Source of the DNA: Powellomyces hirtus | Lineage: Eukaryota; Chytridiomycota; Chytridiomycetes; Spizellomycetales; Powellomycetaceae | Direction of reading: 5' to 3' | Length of the DNA stretch: 64,000 nucleotides | Assembly: GCA_025526995.1 (NCBI GenBank) | Contig: JAHLKG010000004.1 | Span: forward strand, 62,001 to 126,000 | Shown here: in pieces, positions 33,901 to 44,349 of the stretch | Layout: the number at the start of each line of letters is the position of its first letter | How positions within the stretch are numbered: the first letter of the stretch is position 1 | Translations under genes and position numbers: made by a program | The notes under the pieces: model-generated | What the model was told of the DNA's origin: nothing | The model's database searches: none | Seen by the model: only the letters and a program-made list of their open reading frames with translations

Positions 33901-36865
33901 TGGAAAAACGCCTGCCAGAGTCCCATTTGCCGTCGGTTAGCGTCAACATCATTCTTTCGCTCACTGGTACGTTGCAGGTTCACAAACCGCACCACGTTTA
34001 TCTCACCAGATTTTTAATATACGTTTGCTTTAGGCCTATTGCTGGCTGCGACCCACCTCGGTCTCACACTGGCACATGATCAAACCAGCCACGTCGTCGA
34101 CGTTCTGGTGCAACAATATGCGGTTCAGGTGGACCAATCCCCCGAGTCGTTTACGGATAATCAGAGAAGCGATGATGTTCAGTTTGCGGTTGCCCTAGCG
34201 TTGACAAGCCTGGCAAAGGCTTTGCAGGCGAGCGATGAACAGCGGTTCCGCAAAATTGTTGAGATTTTGAGGAATGGGGTGGTTCGACCGCATTTGTAAG
34301 TGATTGATTCAGCGTTTGATGTTGTATGAGGACAATGCTAACTCTGATCCGCAGAGAAGGGCAGGAGTGGTACCAGTTTGCATGCGCGTATGGCCTGGCC
34401 ACCATGGCGTACCTGCAGAACGGTCTCCTCACCGTTCGCCACGCCATCGAGGTCTGCACAAACGGAGCGCCATGGGTGCAAAGAGGTTTTGCCAGCGGCG
34501 TCGCATCTGTGCTTCGTCCCGTAAAGGAAGCGGCCCCTGCCGGCGTGAATGACTTTCAGGAAGTCATTGCGGAAGCGCAGACTACGCTTGCTCAGTACAG
34601 CCACCAGCAACACCCTCATTCAGAGGACGAGGTGTACCACGCAAAGGCGGAAAGTGCTGCCCTTGTGCTATCTGCTGCAGTGGCAGCTGGGTGGACCGAG
34701 GACAAGCAAAGTGAAGAAGTCGAGGCGACTCTGAAGGAAATTGTGCAGGTGGTTGCTGGCAAGGTATGTAATATACTGACGCAGGCGGTGTGGTCAGAGT
34801 GTTGTTCATACTTACGTACGGGTCGCCTATAGCGTGACTCTGAAGCGCTATACAGCCATGTGTTGATGGCATACACTCGCGTCGTCCACCGCCGATTCGC
34901 CAGCTCAAGTCCTGGCAGTCTCTTCACCCAGCTCGCCGGAATCCTCACAACAGCGTCCTCCACCTCCATAGCTGCATCCACCCGCATTGCAGCACTGCTC
35001 TCCATCCCACCACTGTTGGGCATCGACGGGTCAGACCGCACGGGTGACCAACTCATGACTCGAAACCAACCGGCCATGCGTCAGACATTGGACACGTTGC
35101 GAAATCTGGCGGTTGCGCAGGACCCCAAAGTCGCCCGGGTTGCTGGCTGGATTCTGGGGATGCTTGTATCACATCTGAATACGGACGATGAAGGGAGGAG
35201 GGATATGATGGGTGCGGCGGGCGAGATGGTGGCGGGGAAGAAGGACCCGCCAAATTATAGCAGGTTGCATCAGAGCGCGAGTTATCTCCGTGCTGTGTTT
35301 GATTGTTTGGCGGAAGCGGGTGGTAGGTGGCCAATGAGAATAAATCTGTAGGTCGCAGCACTCGCTGACACTCGTTTCATGCAGGAACATCTCTCACAGC
35401 CTGTGGAAGAGGCAATTTAATTGAAGCGCTTACCAAAGTCAATGTGCCCCTCCCGCCGGTGGATTGGTCGCCCATCTATCAAAAGCTGTCACAGCCGCAA
35501 GCAGCAAACGAGTCGCAGTTTGCCTTCTTCCGATTCGCTGCCAATCACGCCTCCTCCACCTCTGCGAAAAGTCTGTTGACCATCTACTTGTCCGCCTTGG
35601 GCCACGCTATAAAGGACAGTAGCGCCTCGGTTGCTTTGGCTGATCCTACCTATGGAATCCCCAAATTGCTCGAACTCGGCGGTTTGAGCCCCGATGATGA
35701 CGACACTGTTGACAAAGGCAAGGTGCAAGCCCACGCAACTACTGCTGTCACGTCCAGCAAAGTCACCGAACTGTTTGAGGCGGCTGTCACGCGGGTTTTC
35801 ACTAGTGACAACCGATCGGCCCCTCCCGACGTCCAACGCCAGTTTGCGATCAGCATCGTCCCGCACCTCACCTCAGCCGATCCGGGCTCAGCCACCGCTC
35901 TGCGAACAGAACTCCTCCGGATTCTCGCTATCATCGCTTACCGCTCGCTATCAAGTGACGCGTCAGGTGAGGACACCATCGTAACCGTCCGCGCACTCGT
36001 GACCTGCATATCCGTCGACGTGGGAGCCGCCATCGAGTTTATCGGTCTCCTCCATTCCAACACCATCACCTCCCCAAAGGCGTTGTGGGCCATTGGACGA
36101 ATAACCGAACTTGCCACCCTGCACGCGGCAGAACGACCCTGGTTGACCGAATCGCTCTCCCACCTAACTGCACCAGCAGCCCGTGGGGGTGTCGCGTCCC
36201 CGTTACTCCACATCACCCGCCAAACCCTCACTCACTCAGACCCAACCTCGTGCATGGCTGCCATGTGCGCCCTCCTCACGAATGTCAGAAACACTGTCCC
36301 CGCCACAGAACCCCGGGCTATCCTCCAATGGGTGGTGCTGCTACTTGATGTGATCATCTTGTTGTGCGCGGCGTCTGCGTCGGCCGCTGCGGACGGGGCC
36401 GATACACCAAGTGCGGTTGAGTGGGTGTGGAATATGGCATGTGCGGGGGTGGTTGGTATCGGAAGGTGTCCGGACTCGGTTGAGGATGGGGAATTTGAGA
36501 ATGTTAAGTGTGTGGTCGTAGTAAGAGATGCACGCGTTGGGTACGCGGCCAAACGCGGGATTGCGGTGGAGCTTGCGGCTCTAGTTGAGCTACCGCAAGT
36601 TGACGCTGCAATGCGGAAACAGATCATCAAGCGGCTCATTCGCATTCTCGAATGCACGGAAACAACCCAACGACAAATCCCACTCTCTGCAGCCACCCGA
36701 CGGATAGCACCAGCAGCCACATCAGCAGCATCCGCAGTCCGCGTGCAAATCGCAGCCTCCTCCCGGAACGCCATCCGGGAAGTCCTCCTTCGTCTGCGTC
36801 ACACCGTGACCAACGACCAGCAGGTTGTGAGAGATGCGTGGGCAGAAGTGTGGGAGGAGCGGTGA
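30943..36865 (+). CDS. Focadhesin-like giant HEAT-repeat protein (DUF3730)
   Basis: Seven exons close in phase (30943-32160, 32228-33530, 33598-33966, 34034-34295, 34355-34763, 34833-35322, 35385-36865) to give 1,843 residues. The protein is almost entirely helical, Leu/Ala-rich HEAT/ARM-type repeats without a catalytic motif or membrane segment. Size, the N-terminal layout with HPLITAVVRRP followed by WSDVLFEVQ, the mid-protein helix MRRAVFKGFAAAAG and the late VPLPPVDWSPIYQKL block fit focadhesin. Focadhesin is about 1,800 residues in human and is linked to focal adhesions and, with SKIC/Ski, to RNA surveillance. The role in fungi is not established. Assignment is by length and weak motif memory, so treat it as a large HEAT scaffold with focadhesin the leading candidate. 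Confidence 0.75.
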
Positions 36866-37030
36866 ATAACTGTATATGAAGTAGAAGAAGAAGAACGAGA
36901 AAAGAAGAAGAAGGAGTAGAGTAGAACCGTGATGTGTATTCTGCTTAGATAGCAATAGCAACGGCTCCAGAAATTGATATCGTTGAAGAAAGGTGCACAA
37001 AATCCACAACTTTACAAAAACCCAAACCAC

Positions 37031-37034
37031 ACAC

Positions 37035-37065
<31 letters not shown>

Positions 37066-37067
37066 TC
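37031..37067. repeat. (ACACAT)n microsatellite
   Basis: About six copies of the hexamer ACACAT/CATACA, 50 bases before the stop codon of the minus-strand Cys-rich gene, in the convergent spacer with the focadhesin-like gene. Confidence 0.9.
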
Positions 37068-37114
37068 ACGCCCACACCCCACACGCGACAATTCCAATTT
37101 CCCATCTCTGTCTT

Positions 37115-37910
37115 TCACACACCTCGCAAAACATCAGCCACGATCGCAGCGCGGACGAGGTCGTCCGTCTCGGGGGGACACCACAAGCACTGGATATCCG
37201 CACACTGCGGGGTTTCAAAATCCAGGCGGCAGCATTCGGTGCAAATATCCAATGGGGGGTCCCCGTCGACAGTTGCTTGAGCCGGGAATGCGGTTACGGT
37301 TGCGGTTGCGGTTGCGGATGCAGGGTCGGTTAATTCCGGCGGACACCACAAACATCGGACAGTAGCGCACTGCGGGGTTTGGAAATTGACGCGGCAGCAT
37401 TCAGTACAGACATCGGTTGGCGGGTGAGCGTCCAGGGTTGCTTGAGCGGGCGCAGCGGTTGCGGGTTCGAGAGTTGCGGTTGCGGGGTCAGGGCATGGGG
37501 GACACTGGACGGCGGCGCAAAGCGGGGCCGGGAAGTTGAGGCGGCAGCATTGGGTGCAGATGTCGGGTGGGGGTCCGGGAGGGAGAGTTGCTTGAGCGGG
37601 GGATGGGGTTGTTGGGTGTGTGGAGTCGGAGGATGCGGTGCGGGTGAAGGAGTCACTGTGTTGCCAGACAAGAAAAAAAAAAAAGTGGACAGAAACGCGT
37701 AAGCAAGTCACAATTGACAGCATCAATTCAAAATCTGGATGTCCATCTGTTTAGTCCTTACCAGGCACACTTGATCCGACTACAAATCGGGGGCAGCACA
37801 CCCATCTCAAAACAGCATCGTTCACAGATGCTTGGTTCGGGGAAGGCCTGGACGTGGATTGATCCAGCGAGCAATATCGCCAGTGTCAACATCAGTGTTT
37901 TGGCAGCCAT
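37115..37910 (-). CDS. Secreted protein with four Cys-rich repeats, unknown family
   Basis: Two exons, 37910-37762 and 37655-37115, give 229 residues. The N-terminus MAAKTLMLTLAILLAGSIHVQA is a classic signal peptide with a likely cut after VQA. The mature chain has four copies of a six-Cys module. Three match C-x2-CC-x8-C-x4-C-x2-C exactly (DICTQCCRLNF..., DVCTECCRVNF..., DICTECCRLDF...). The first (SICERCCFEMG...) is a variant with x9 and a final C-x-C. Modules are joined by Thr/Pro/Ala-rich linkers of about 25-30 residues containing PAQAT, typical of O-glycosylated spacers. Even Cys numbers suggest disulphide-bonded beads on a string. I recognise no named family; a cell-wall, chitin-binding-like or effector role is possible but unproven. 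The sole intron falls in the last Cys motif of module one. Confidence 0.8.
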
Positions 37911-39531
37911 TGGCGGACTTTCGAATGGGTAGGTAGGGGGAAGGTGGGGTTGAGTAGATAGATGTCGTGGATGTGAGTTGCTTAAGTTGTAGTTTTATTT
38001 TATATGAAGTCTCTGACGGGAGGGGATGGTAGGATGTTGGTGGGACCTGACTGACGTGCGTAACCACGAAGGCTGAGGCTTTGTAGAGGCTGAAGCTTCT
38101 TGTTTATTTTAAGGTTGGCTGTATTTTGGAATCAAACAAACAAAGCAGTTCTGTACAACCTCTTTGACAGCCATGACTCGCGTCAGTTTTCTCCTGCATG
38201 GATTCCACAATGTCTAGAGCAACCGATATGAGAGGGAAATTGGCCATTCCCGTCCTGATGCATAAGTGTTTTCTGATCATTCGTCGTTTTGTCTTTTTTT
38301 TGCATTGATGGTCATGCGCTGTCAGTCGCTTTGGAACAAGACTCGTCGTGTCAGGATCCCGTCCATTGCATCGCCAGCACATCATGTGCAGCGGCCACGT
38401 CTCTCCACATCCTCCGACCCCTTACCTAATCCTCCTCACTTGCCACGCGACCAAAGCGCAGCAAACAAATACCCTCAGCCAATCAGCTCACTGAGCTGCG
38501 CCACACGTTCATTTTCTTCCCCCCTATAAAAGGAGCGCACATCCGCCAACTCTCCTTCCGATTTCTTTATCGTCCGTGAGGTTTACACATTACCACGCAT
38601 ACAACCCTCGCCTTTTACTAGAGTTGTCCGTGTGTAAGCCTCATTATGCGGATTGCGAAACAATTTTTTGTTTTATTTACGTTCTCTGAGAAGGGGAATT
38701 GTGTTTTAAATAAGGATGAACAAATGGAAAACATGATTGGGTGTGTGTGGGTGTCCTGCTACATTCTTGCTATTAAGACAGCAACCGGCGAAAGCGTTGG
38801 CCAGGAATCTTTCTATTTGCTTGAGCATTGTCAGTAGCGAAATGCCTTCCGAATGGCTGTACCAGTTAATGAAAGTAGATGGATGGTTCTACCCCATCCA
38901 ACTTCCATCAGATGGTTTGACCGACACATCCCACCAACCCGCCACCTCTTCGCACGCTCGCGACGAATCCTATGCAATCATGGGTGCGAGACAGCCCTAA
39001 AGGCCATGCTCCTTCCATGGTGTTCCAAAACTAAACGCCCATTTTTCATGTGCATACATTAGACCCCATCACCCCGTGTCCCCGTGGGCCTGCACCCGCA
39101 AGTCCTCACTTCAAGTTCCGATGAACGCCCCTAGTGTCCGCGCGGGGGAAATACAGTCACATCATGTTGCCCAATCAGGTACCCGTATCCTGCACGCAAG
39201 TCTACAAGATGTGGCTTTTGATGAGATGAAAACACCGCAACCATGCGCATGCTGGTGGACAACTCTGGTGGTCTACTACTACACAACTTGAACACGCTGG
39301 GTATACGGATAGTACAGTGGCAATCCACGATGCGCAATGAGCGGGCCAGTTAAATAGACCGCTACCTGCTTGAGCCGCTGTTTAGAGGCGGACGTTTTAT
39401 ATATAAAAGCGAGCAGAGTGTTTTTCTCGACCGAAAGAGCAACTTGAAACCCTCACCCACTGGCACCTACAGCCCACATTTCAGTTCCTTCTCCAACCCC
39501 CTCTCTCCTGAACCCTGCATCAATTCAAAAA
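37911..39531. other. 1.6-kb stretch without a recognised gene
   Basis: Longest gene-poor stretch of this half of the window. It contains a well-formed CCAAT/TATA promoter (listed separately) followed by only short open frames, and the promoter of the small secreted gene with a TATA box (TTATATATAAAA) at about 39397-39408. Nothing else coding could be supported. Confidence 0.5.
38479..38533 (+). promoter_or_regulatory. Orphan CCAAT plus TATA core promoter
   Basis: CCAATCAG at 38479-38486 and TATAAAAGG at 38525-38533 are spaced about 40 bp, as in a strong pol II promoter. The first ATG on this strand is at 38646, about 115 bp on. It opens a 63-codon frame, MRIAKQFFVLFTF..., with a weakly hydrophobic N-terminus and no known similarity. 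The product could be a small peptide, an exon of an unrecognised gene, or a non-coding RNA. Confidence 0.45.
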
Positions 39532-39861
39532 ATGGTCTCCGCAAAACTCGTAACCAGTCTGTTCGTCCTCCTCGCCTCCACTCTCGGTACCAGCTCCCAT
39601 TCTCCTGTGCTAGAAATCACACAAAAAAAAAGACCCCTTCTCATTGCTCTGCCATTTCCCTATATAGCCCTCGCAGCGCCCGCAACTCCACCCACCAGCG
39701 ACGACAGCAGCATCCTCAAAGACATGCCGACCCCCGGCATCCGCTACGTAGGAAAAGGCGAAGCATGCAATGTCAAAGATCACCTTGGCAAGAGATTGGT
39801 GTGCAGGACAATGTTGGCCTGCGGGCCCAACAATGTCTGCGAACACAAAAGGCAACAGTAA
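39532..39861 (+). CDS. Small secreted four-cysteine protein, unknown
   Basis: Two exons, 39532-39586 and 39668-39861, encode 82 residues. MVSAKLVTSLFVLLASTLALAAP is a strong signal peptide with an Ala-x-Ala cut site; the intron sits inside it. The mature peptide of about 60 residues is basic and has four Cys (GEACNV, LVCRTM, LACGPN, NVCEHK), enough for two disulphides. A TATA box about 130 bp upstream supports expression. Without the intron the frame would contain a run of Lys from an A-rich intron segment. The family is not recognised; small secreted Cys-containing proteins are common in chytrids and often lineage-specific. Confidence 0.7.
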   Translation: MVSAKLVTSLFVLLASTLGTSSHSPVLEITQKKRPLLIALPFPYIALAAPATPPTSDDSSILKDMPTPGIRYVGKGEACNVKDHLGKRLVCRTMLACGPNNVCEHKRQQ

Positions 39862-40316
39862 AAGGAGAGCTTGTTTTTGGGTTGTTTTTGATAGAGGGAA
39901 AATACACACTACATTGATAGAGAAAGAGTTTCCAACGCTCAATTGGGGAGCTATAGAAATCATTCATTACTGCTTCTGGAATAGCCTGGATTGGGTGTCG
40001 AAGGTTTTTGAAACTGCCAATCTTTTGGAACTGGCGAAGCATCTGTTCGCGCGCACGAGAACCGCGCCAAAGATGTCGGTATAATCAAAACTTCTTCATT
40101 ACGGACCGAATGCAAATGCGCCTTGTGTCTGTGTGTGTGTGTGGCTTGCAACCATCTATGAAAATTCTACGTGCGAGCACCCTTTCGCTAACCTAATCGC
40201 CTACATACACAGAGACAGGCGCGTCGAGGGATGCGCAAAGTGATGCGTGTTCCACAAGGTCGGGACGAGAAAAATAAAAGACACGACCAGGTGTGGTTTC
40301 TGTTCTTGTCGGCTCT
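39862..40316. other. Convergent spacer, small secreted gene / TIM44
   Basis: About 455 bases between two facing stop codons. A GT-rich run lies near 40128-40141. No gene recognised. Confidence 0.45.
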
Positions 40317-41934
40317 CTACCACCCAGTGCTCCTGCTCCAATCAATGACAACCCAGCCCGCAGTCCGTTCCGTGAACTTTGCGCTCGGGTCAACGGCCTG
40401 GACTTTGGTGAACGCCATTACATAAGTGGCAGTCTCAATGGCGTTCTCGTTGCCAATTTTGAGTTCGCCTTTGCGGTTGCGGAACATGAGGATCTCGTTG
40501 GTTTGGAAGGTGACGAGTATGACTGGCACTTCGTCTTCGAGTAGTGTCAATTTGCGGATGTCGACGCGGCGAATGTCGAGGAGCTTGCAGTCAGACACTA
40601 GACCTTGCTGCTTTTGGGAATCGAACCCGGCGGAAAGACGCGCGTAGGCCTACAGAGCACGGTAGTCAGCATCTCTAGACAGCTAAAAAGTCACCTGCAA
40701 CGATATGCGAAGACATACCCTTTCACTGCACCATTCTCGCAATATAGCCGACTCTGCCTTCAGATACGCCTCCAAAATCTCTGGAATAAAGTACTTTGTA
40801 GCGTCCTTCAAGAACTTGTCGGTCCTGAACGTCGGGTCAACGGCCTTGAATGCACGGACGACTTGGGCGGTCTCCGTCTCCTCAAACGCACTGCTCGAGA
40901 AAAAGTCTCGCACGCGTTCAAGCACAGGGTGGTCGCTTTCATCCAATCCCCGCTTCACGGCAAACAGCTTCTGCGCAATCGGGCTGTCTTCTTTGAATTT
41001 TCGCCACGACTCGGCGAGGCGGGATGATCGGTGCAACGTGACACTCTCTCCGGCGTCCGGGTTGGCATTGACGGGCTGATTTGGGTCGGGTTGACCGGGA
41101 ATGCCCAGTGGCAGTTTGCTTCGCTGGTAGGCAATCATCTCGGCTCGCTCCTTCTCACGCTGCTCCTTGGGCATGTATTCGTGGAAATAGGCAGAAGATC
41201 CAGAGTCCACCACTTCTGTTTTTATCTTTTTCAACCCCTTTCCAACTGCCTTTGCCGCCTTTGTGTCCAAGATCGGGTCTGCCACCTAAAAGTCAACACA
41301 AGTCAGGTTCTGATTTAATTTCGCATAACGGGCAGTTGATCGTGAAAAGCGATATTTGCATCACGCACCATTTGCCCAACTTCAGCGACTTTCTCTCCCG
41401 CCGAATAAATAACTTCTCCCGTCTTCTTCACAACAGGATTCTCAGCCACCCTATCCACCGTCTCCCCCACTTTCGTGAACACCTTGTTGGTCCCCTCTGA
41501 CGTTTTGTTCATTGCGTCTTTCGCTCTCTGGACGGCATCCGATTCCGCCAGCTCTTTTGTTGACGCCGACAGCTGCTGGACGTTCTGCTGCAGCTCCCGG
41601 TTTTCGGCATACTGCCGTTTGACAGATTTGTAGAACTCTGTGAAAAAATTGGTGGATTGGTGACGGATTTGGAGGTGAAAGTTGGGTTGTATTGTTCGCA
41701 ATGGCTGTGATCGCTGGGTAGGGAGGGAGGAGGAGGCGGAGGATGGTGTGGCACGGAGGTGGGATTGCAGAGCGCTGTGATATTGTCGGTTCAGGGTCTG
41801 TGCGGCTCCTCGGCTCTAATAAACGATAAATGACTCTTGAGCACACAGTTGAGCTTGTCGCTTGCCAAGAGACGTACCACTAACGAATGTGATAGAGATC
41901 GAGCAGCCCTATTGTGCAGAATTGCAGAGGCCAT
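40317..41934 (-). CDS. TIM44: Mitochondrial import subunit TIM44
   Basis: Matrix-side anchor of the presequence-import motor, tethering mtHsp70 to the TIM23 channel. Exons 41934-41878, 41815-41369, 41285-40719 and 40649-40317 sum to 467 residues. The N-terminus MASAILHNRAARSLSHSL is an Arg/Ser-rich mitochondrial presequence continued by more basic residues. A coiled, Lys-rich region follows (YKSVKRQYAENRELQQNVQQ and later VVKKTGEVIYSAGEKVAEVG). The C-terminal Tim44/NTF2-like membrane-binding domain follows from AVKRGLDESDHPVLERVR through FKAVDPTFRTDKFLKDATKYF to the end near WVVIDWSR. Length and layout match fungal Tim44. Confidence 0.94.
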
Positions 41935-42711
41935 GGCTGGGAATGTGTAGCGAAACTATCACGCAGTGATTTGCTAGGTACGACAACGACGACGACAACG
42001 ACGACGACGACGACAAAGGTGACTGGGGATGCGAAGTCCGGAGAGAGAGGGAGGGAAGGAACTTCATGGCAACGCCAGACTTCCGACTGGCATTTATATA
42101 GGTTGCCTCAATACAGGCTCCCCTGAATCTAGGTACCCTCAAAACTCCGCTCAAACGTTCACCTTCCCTTTTATTTATTTTTTTATTTTTTTCGGCATCG
42201 TTTCTGCTGACTGCAGTTCGTACCTGTATACGGTAGTCTATCTTCTCCTAAACTTACGCGCATTGATGCATAACCACAATCCTTCCTGAATGATGTGCCA
42301 CGCATTATGGATATCGCTCCACGCGAATGCACCAGTAGCTAGAACTCACCACCATCCACGATTTGCCTCATTGGAGGCTGTTCCGGTAATTCCATATCGT
42401 GTACTATACGTCGACATCCATATGCAGTACTTTCGTATTGTCCGGCCGATGCAACGCGGACGATTTCCGATTGAAGACTGCTGGTCAAAGAATCGCGGAT
42501 CAAGATGAGCAATATGTTTGAAGGTGGATACAAGGGCTTCGTTTCTATTAATGAAGCACAGAGAGGGTGAGGACCCAAAGGGATATATGTATAAAAAAAA
42601 AAAGGGTTGTACAGGAGGGAGGGTGGAGGAATGATCAAAGCGTGGGAGAGACGAGACCAAAGGAGAATCATTTCGGTCTCTCGGTTGACTACGACTCGGA
42701 AAGGGGTGAAA
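41935..42711. other. TIM44 upstream region with (ACG)n repeat
   Basis: About 775 bases between the TIM44 ATG and the phytochelatin-synthase stop. A CGA/ACG trinucleotide run occupies about 41979-42015, immediately upstream of the TIM44 start. An A-homopolymer lies near 42592-42603. No gene recognised. Confidence 0.5.
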
Positions 42712-44349
42712 TCAGCATCCCTTTCCGTTGCACTTGTTGCAATAGCTGTTGAAGAGGACTTCCAGCTGTTCGCCAATGCGGTCGACCTCGCCCGCGAGGA
42801 GAGGGGTGAGGGCGTGTCTCGCTCGCAGGTCTTCAAACGCTACTCGAAGATGGCGCGGGAGGGCGACAAAAAGCTCTCGCGGAGCTGCGAGAATAAAGAT
42901 GGTCGCGAGGGCGGTCGTGACTTCGCGTTGCTCAGCAGCTGATAAGGGTGGTGATGGCTGTGATGATGATGATGGGAAGGCGTTGGCGAGGTCCGGATGG
43001 GCGAGGGCATCCCGCACATGGGAGTAGAGGGGGATGCTGCGGGTGTTTTCGAGGAGGGTGATGATGTCGGTGGCGTGATGGTTGGCGAGGGCCTGGGTCG
43101 CGCTGGCGAGATCGACTCCCGGAGGTTGGAGGGAGATGAGGAAGGGAAGGGATGTGGGGAGCGAGGAGAGGATGTGGACGAGGACGGAAGGGATGGCGGT
43201 TCCGACGTTGATTGGGTCGTCTGACGGGTGGTGATGGTGGTGGAAGAGGCGGAAGGCGGAAGGGAGGTCGCAGGAAAAGAGTTGAGCGATGCGATGCCAG
43301 TCGTGTCGCTGCTGCTGGAGATCAGATACCGATATGCGGCACAGAGCAAGTGGCTTTGATTCGCCCTTGGTGAGCAGAAAGTAACCACGAGGGAGTCCCG
43401 TCTCATTGTCGATGGGCTGCATGGCGTCGTAGAGGAGATCCGCGTCGCAAAAGTATGAAGGGTACTTGAACCGCGCCGTGTCAAGAACCAGCACTTGGTT
43501 CTTGTCGGGGTGGTAAGCGCCGATGGGGCTGAAATGTCCATCACCAGTTTGTCCAAGGGTTTTGCGGGAGAACGACACGACCATGTGCGTGTCTTCCGAG
43601 GCCGAGACGCGAGCGAGATCTTTCAGGAACTGTTCGCGGGAGACCTGATCGGCGCGTTTAGCAACGACGCGGAGTCCGTTGCATCGGGCGAGACAGGCGA
43701 GTTCGGCAAACGTCATGCCCTTTTCACGGATCTGCTCTCGGGGCGTGTGCGTGCATTCGAGCATGTCGTCGCTGTACCACCGCCACACACCTTTCCATCG
43801 CCGACCAGGGTCAACCGTCAGAGCGTTCAGCACCATGGCCAAAGAGCCTAGTCCGCAGAACGCCGGTTCGGACTGCATGGTGAAGTTGCCGGACAGAGAA
43901 AAGTAGATCTCGGCGTGCCCGGCGGCGACGCATTCTTTGAACAGCGCACGCCCGGCTTTGGAGGTAAAAGAGTGGAGGTTTGACGGCAGTTCCCGGCGGT
44001 AAAAGGTATGTGCTTCCGTCGTTTGTTGCTGCTGCTGGTGATGGTGTTGCTGAAGTGGTGGCACTTGCTGCGGTTGCTGAAACGCTGGGGCGTAGGCTGG
44101 CGGTGCGTGTTGTGGGTGCGAGTACGGGAGCGAAGCGGAAAAGGATGTCGCGGCGTGGCACGGGTGGTTGGCGAGGGAAGCATACTTTAATGGCGGGGTT
44201 GTCGAGTGGGTGCGGCTGCTGTGTGGGCAATCGCTGGACGCTGTGCAGACGACTCGGGATGCAGAAGAGGAAGGAGCCAGCACTCCTCGTCGGAGCTGGA
44301 CCATCTGGCGGGCGGCAGCATGGCAGATGGGTCTTCTGGGTGCAAACAT
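42712..44349 (-). CDS. Phytochelatin synthase, single exon
   Basis: Glutathione gamma-glutamylcysteinyltransferase (EC 2.3.2.15), a papain-like enzyme that builds (gamma-Glu-Cys)n-Gly peptides to chelate Cd, Zn and other metals. 545 residues, uninterrupted. The core begins FYRRELPSNLHSFTSKAGR. Catalytic triad by spacing: Cys165 in EPAFCGLGSLAMVLNAL, His272 in GDGHFSPIGAYH and Asp290 in VLVLDTARFKYP. The Cys-His and His-Asp gaps (107 and 18) match plant PCS. The C-terminal half is variable, His-rich in part (HHHHH), ending CNKCNGKGC, a possible metal-binding tail. The first 110 residues are an extra Arg/Ser-rich then Gln/His-rich extension (MFAPRRPICHAAARQMVQLR) resembling a mitochondrial presequence. 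The frame is open 108 codons further upstream but that part is low-complexity, so the ATG at 44349 was chosen. Confidence 0.95.
   Translation of the reverse strand: MFAPRRPICHAAARQMVQLRRGVLAPSSSASRVVCTASSDCPHSSRTHSTTPPLKYASLANHPCHAATSFSASLPYSHPQHAPPAYAPAFQQPQQVPPLQQHHHQQQQQTTEAHTFYRRELPSNLHSFTSKAGRALFKECVAAGHAEIYFSLSGNFTMQSEPAFCGLGSLAMVLNALTVDPGRRWKGVWRWYSDDMLECTHTPREQIREKGMTFAELACLARCNGLRVVAKRADQVSREQFLKDLARVSASEDTHMVVSFSRKTLGQTGDGHFSPIGAYHPDKNQVLVLDTARFKYPSYFCDADLLYDAMQPIDNETGLPRGYFLLTKGESKPLALCRISVSDLQQQRHDWHRIAQLFSCDLPSAFRLFHHHHHPSDDPINVGTAIPSVLVHILSSLPTSLPFLISLQPPGVDLASATQALANHHATDIITLLENTRSIPLYSHVRDALAHPDLANAFPSSSSQPSPPLSAAEQREVTTALATIFILAAPRELFVALPRHLRVAFEDLRARHALTPLLAGEVDRIGEQLEVLFNSYCNKCNGKGC

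Noticed and set aside
40615..40650. tRNA-like B box (GGGTTCGATTCCC on the minus strand)
   Set aside because: It lies exactly in the TIM44 coding exon (reading RLSAGFDSQ), and no A box, cloverleaf or acceptor stem fits around it.
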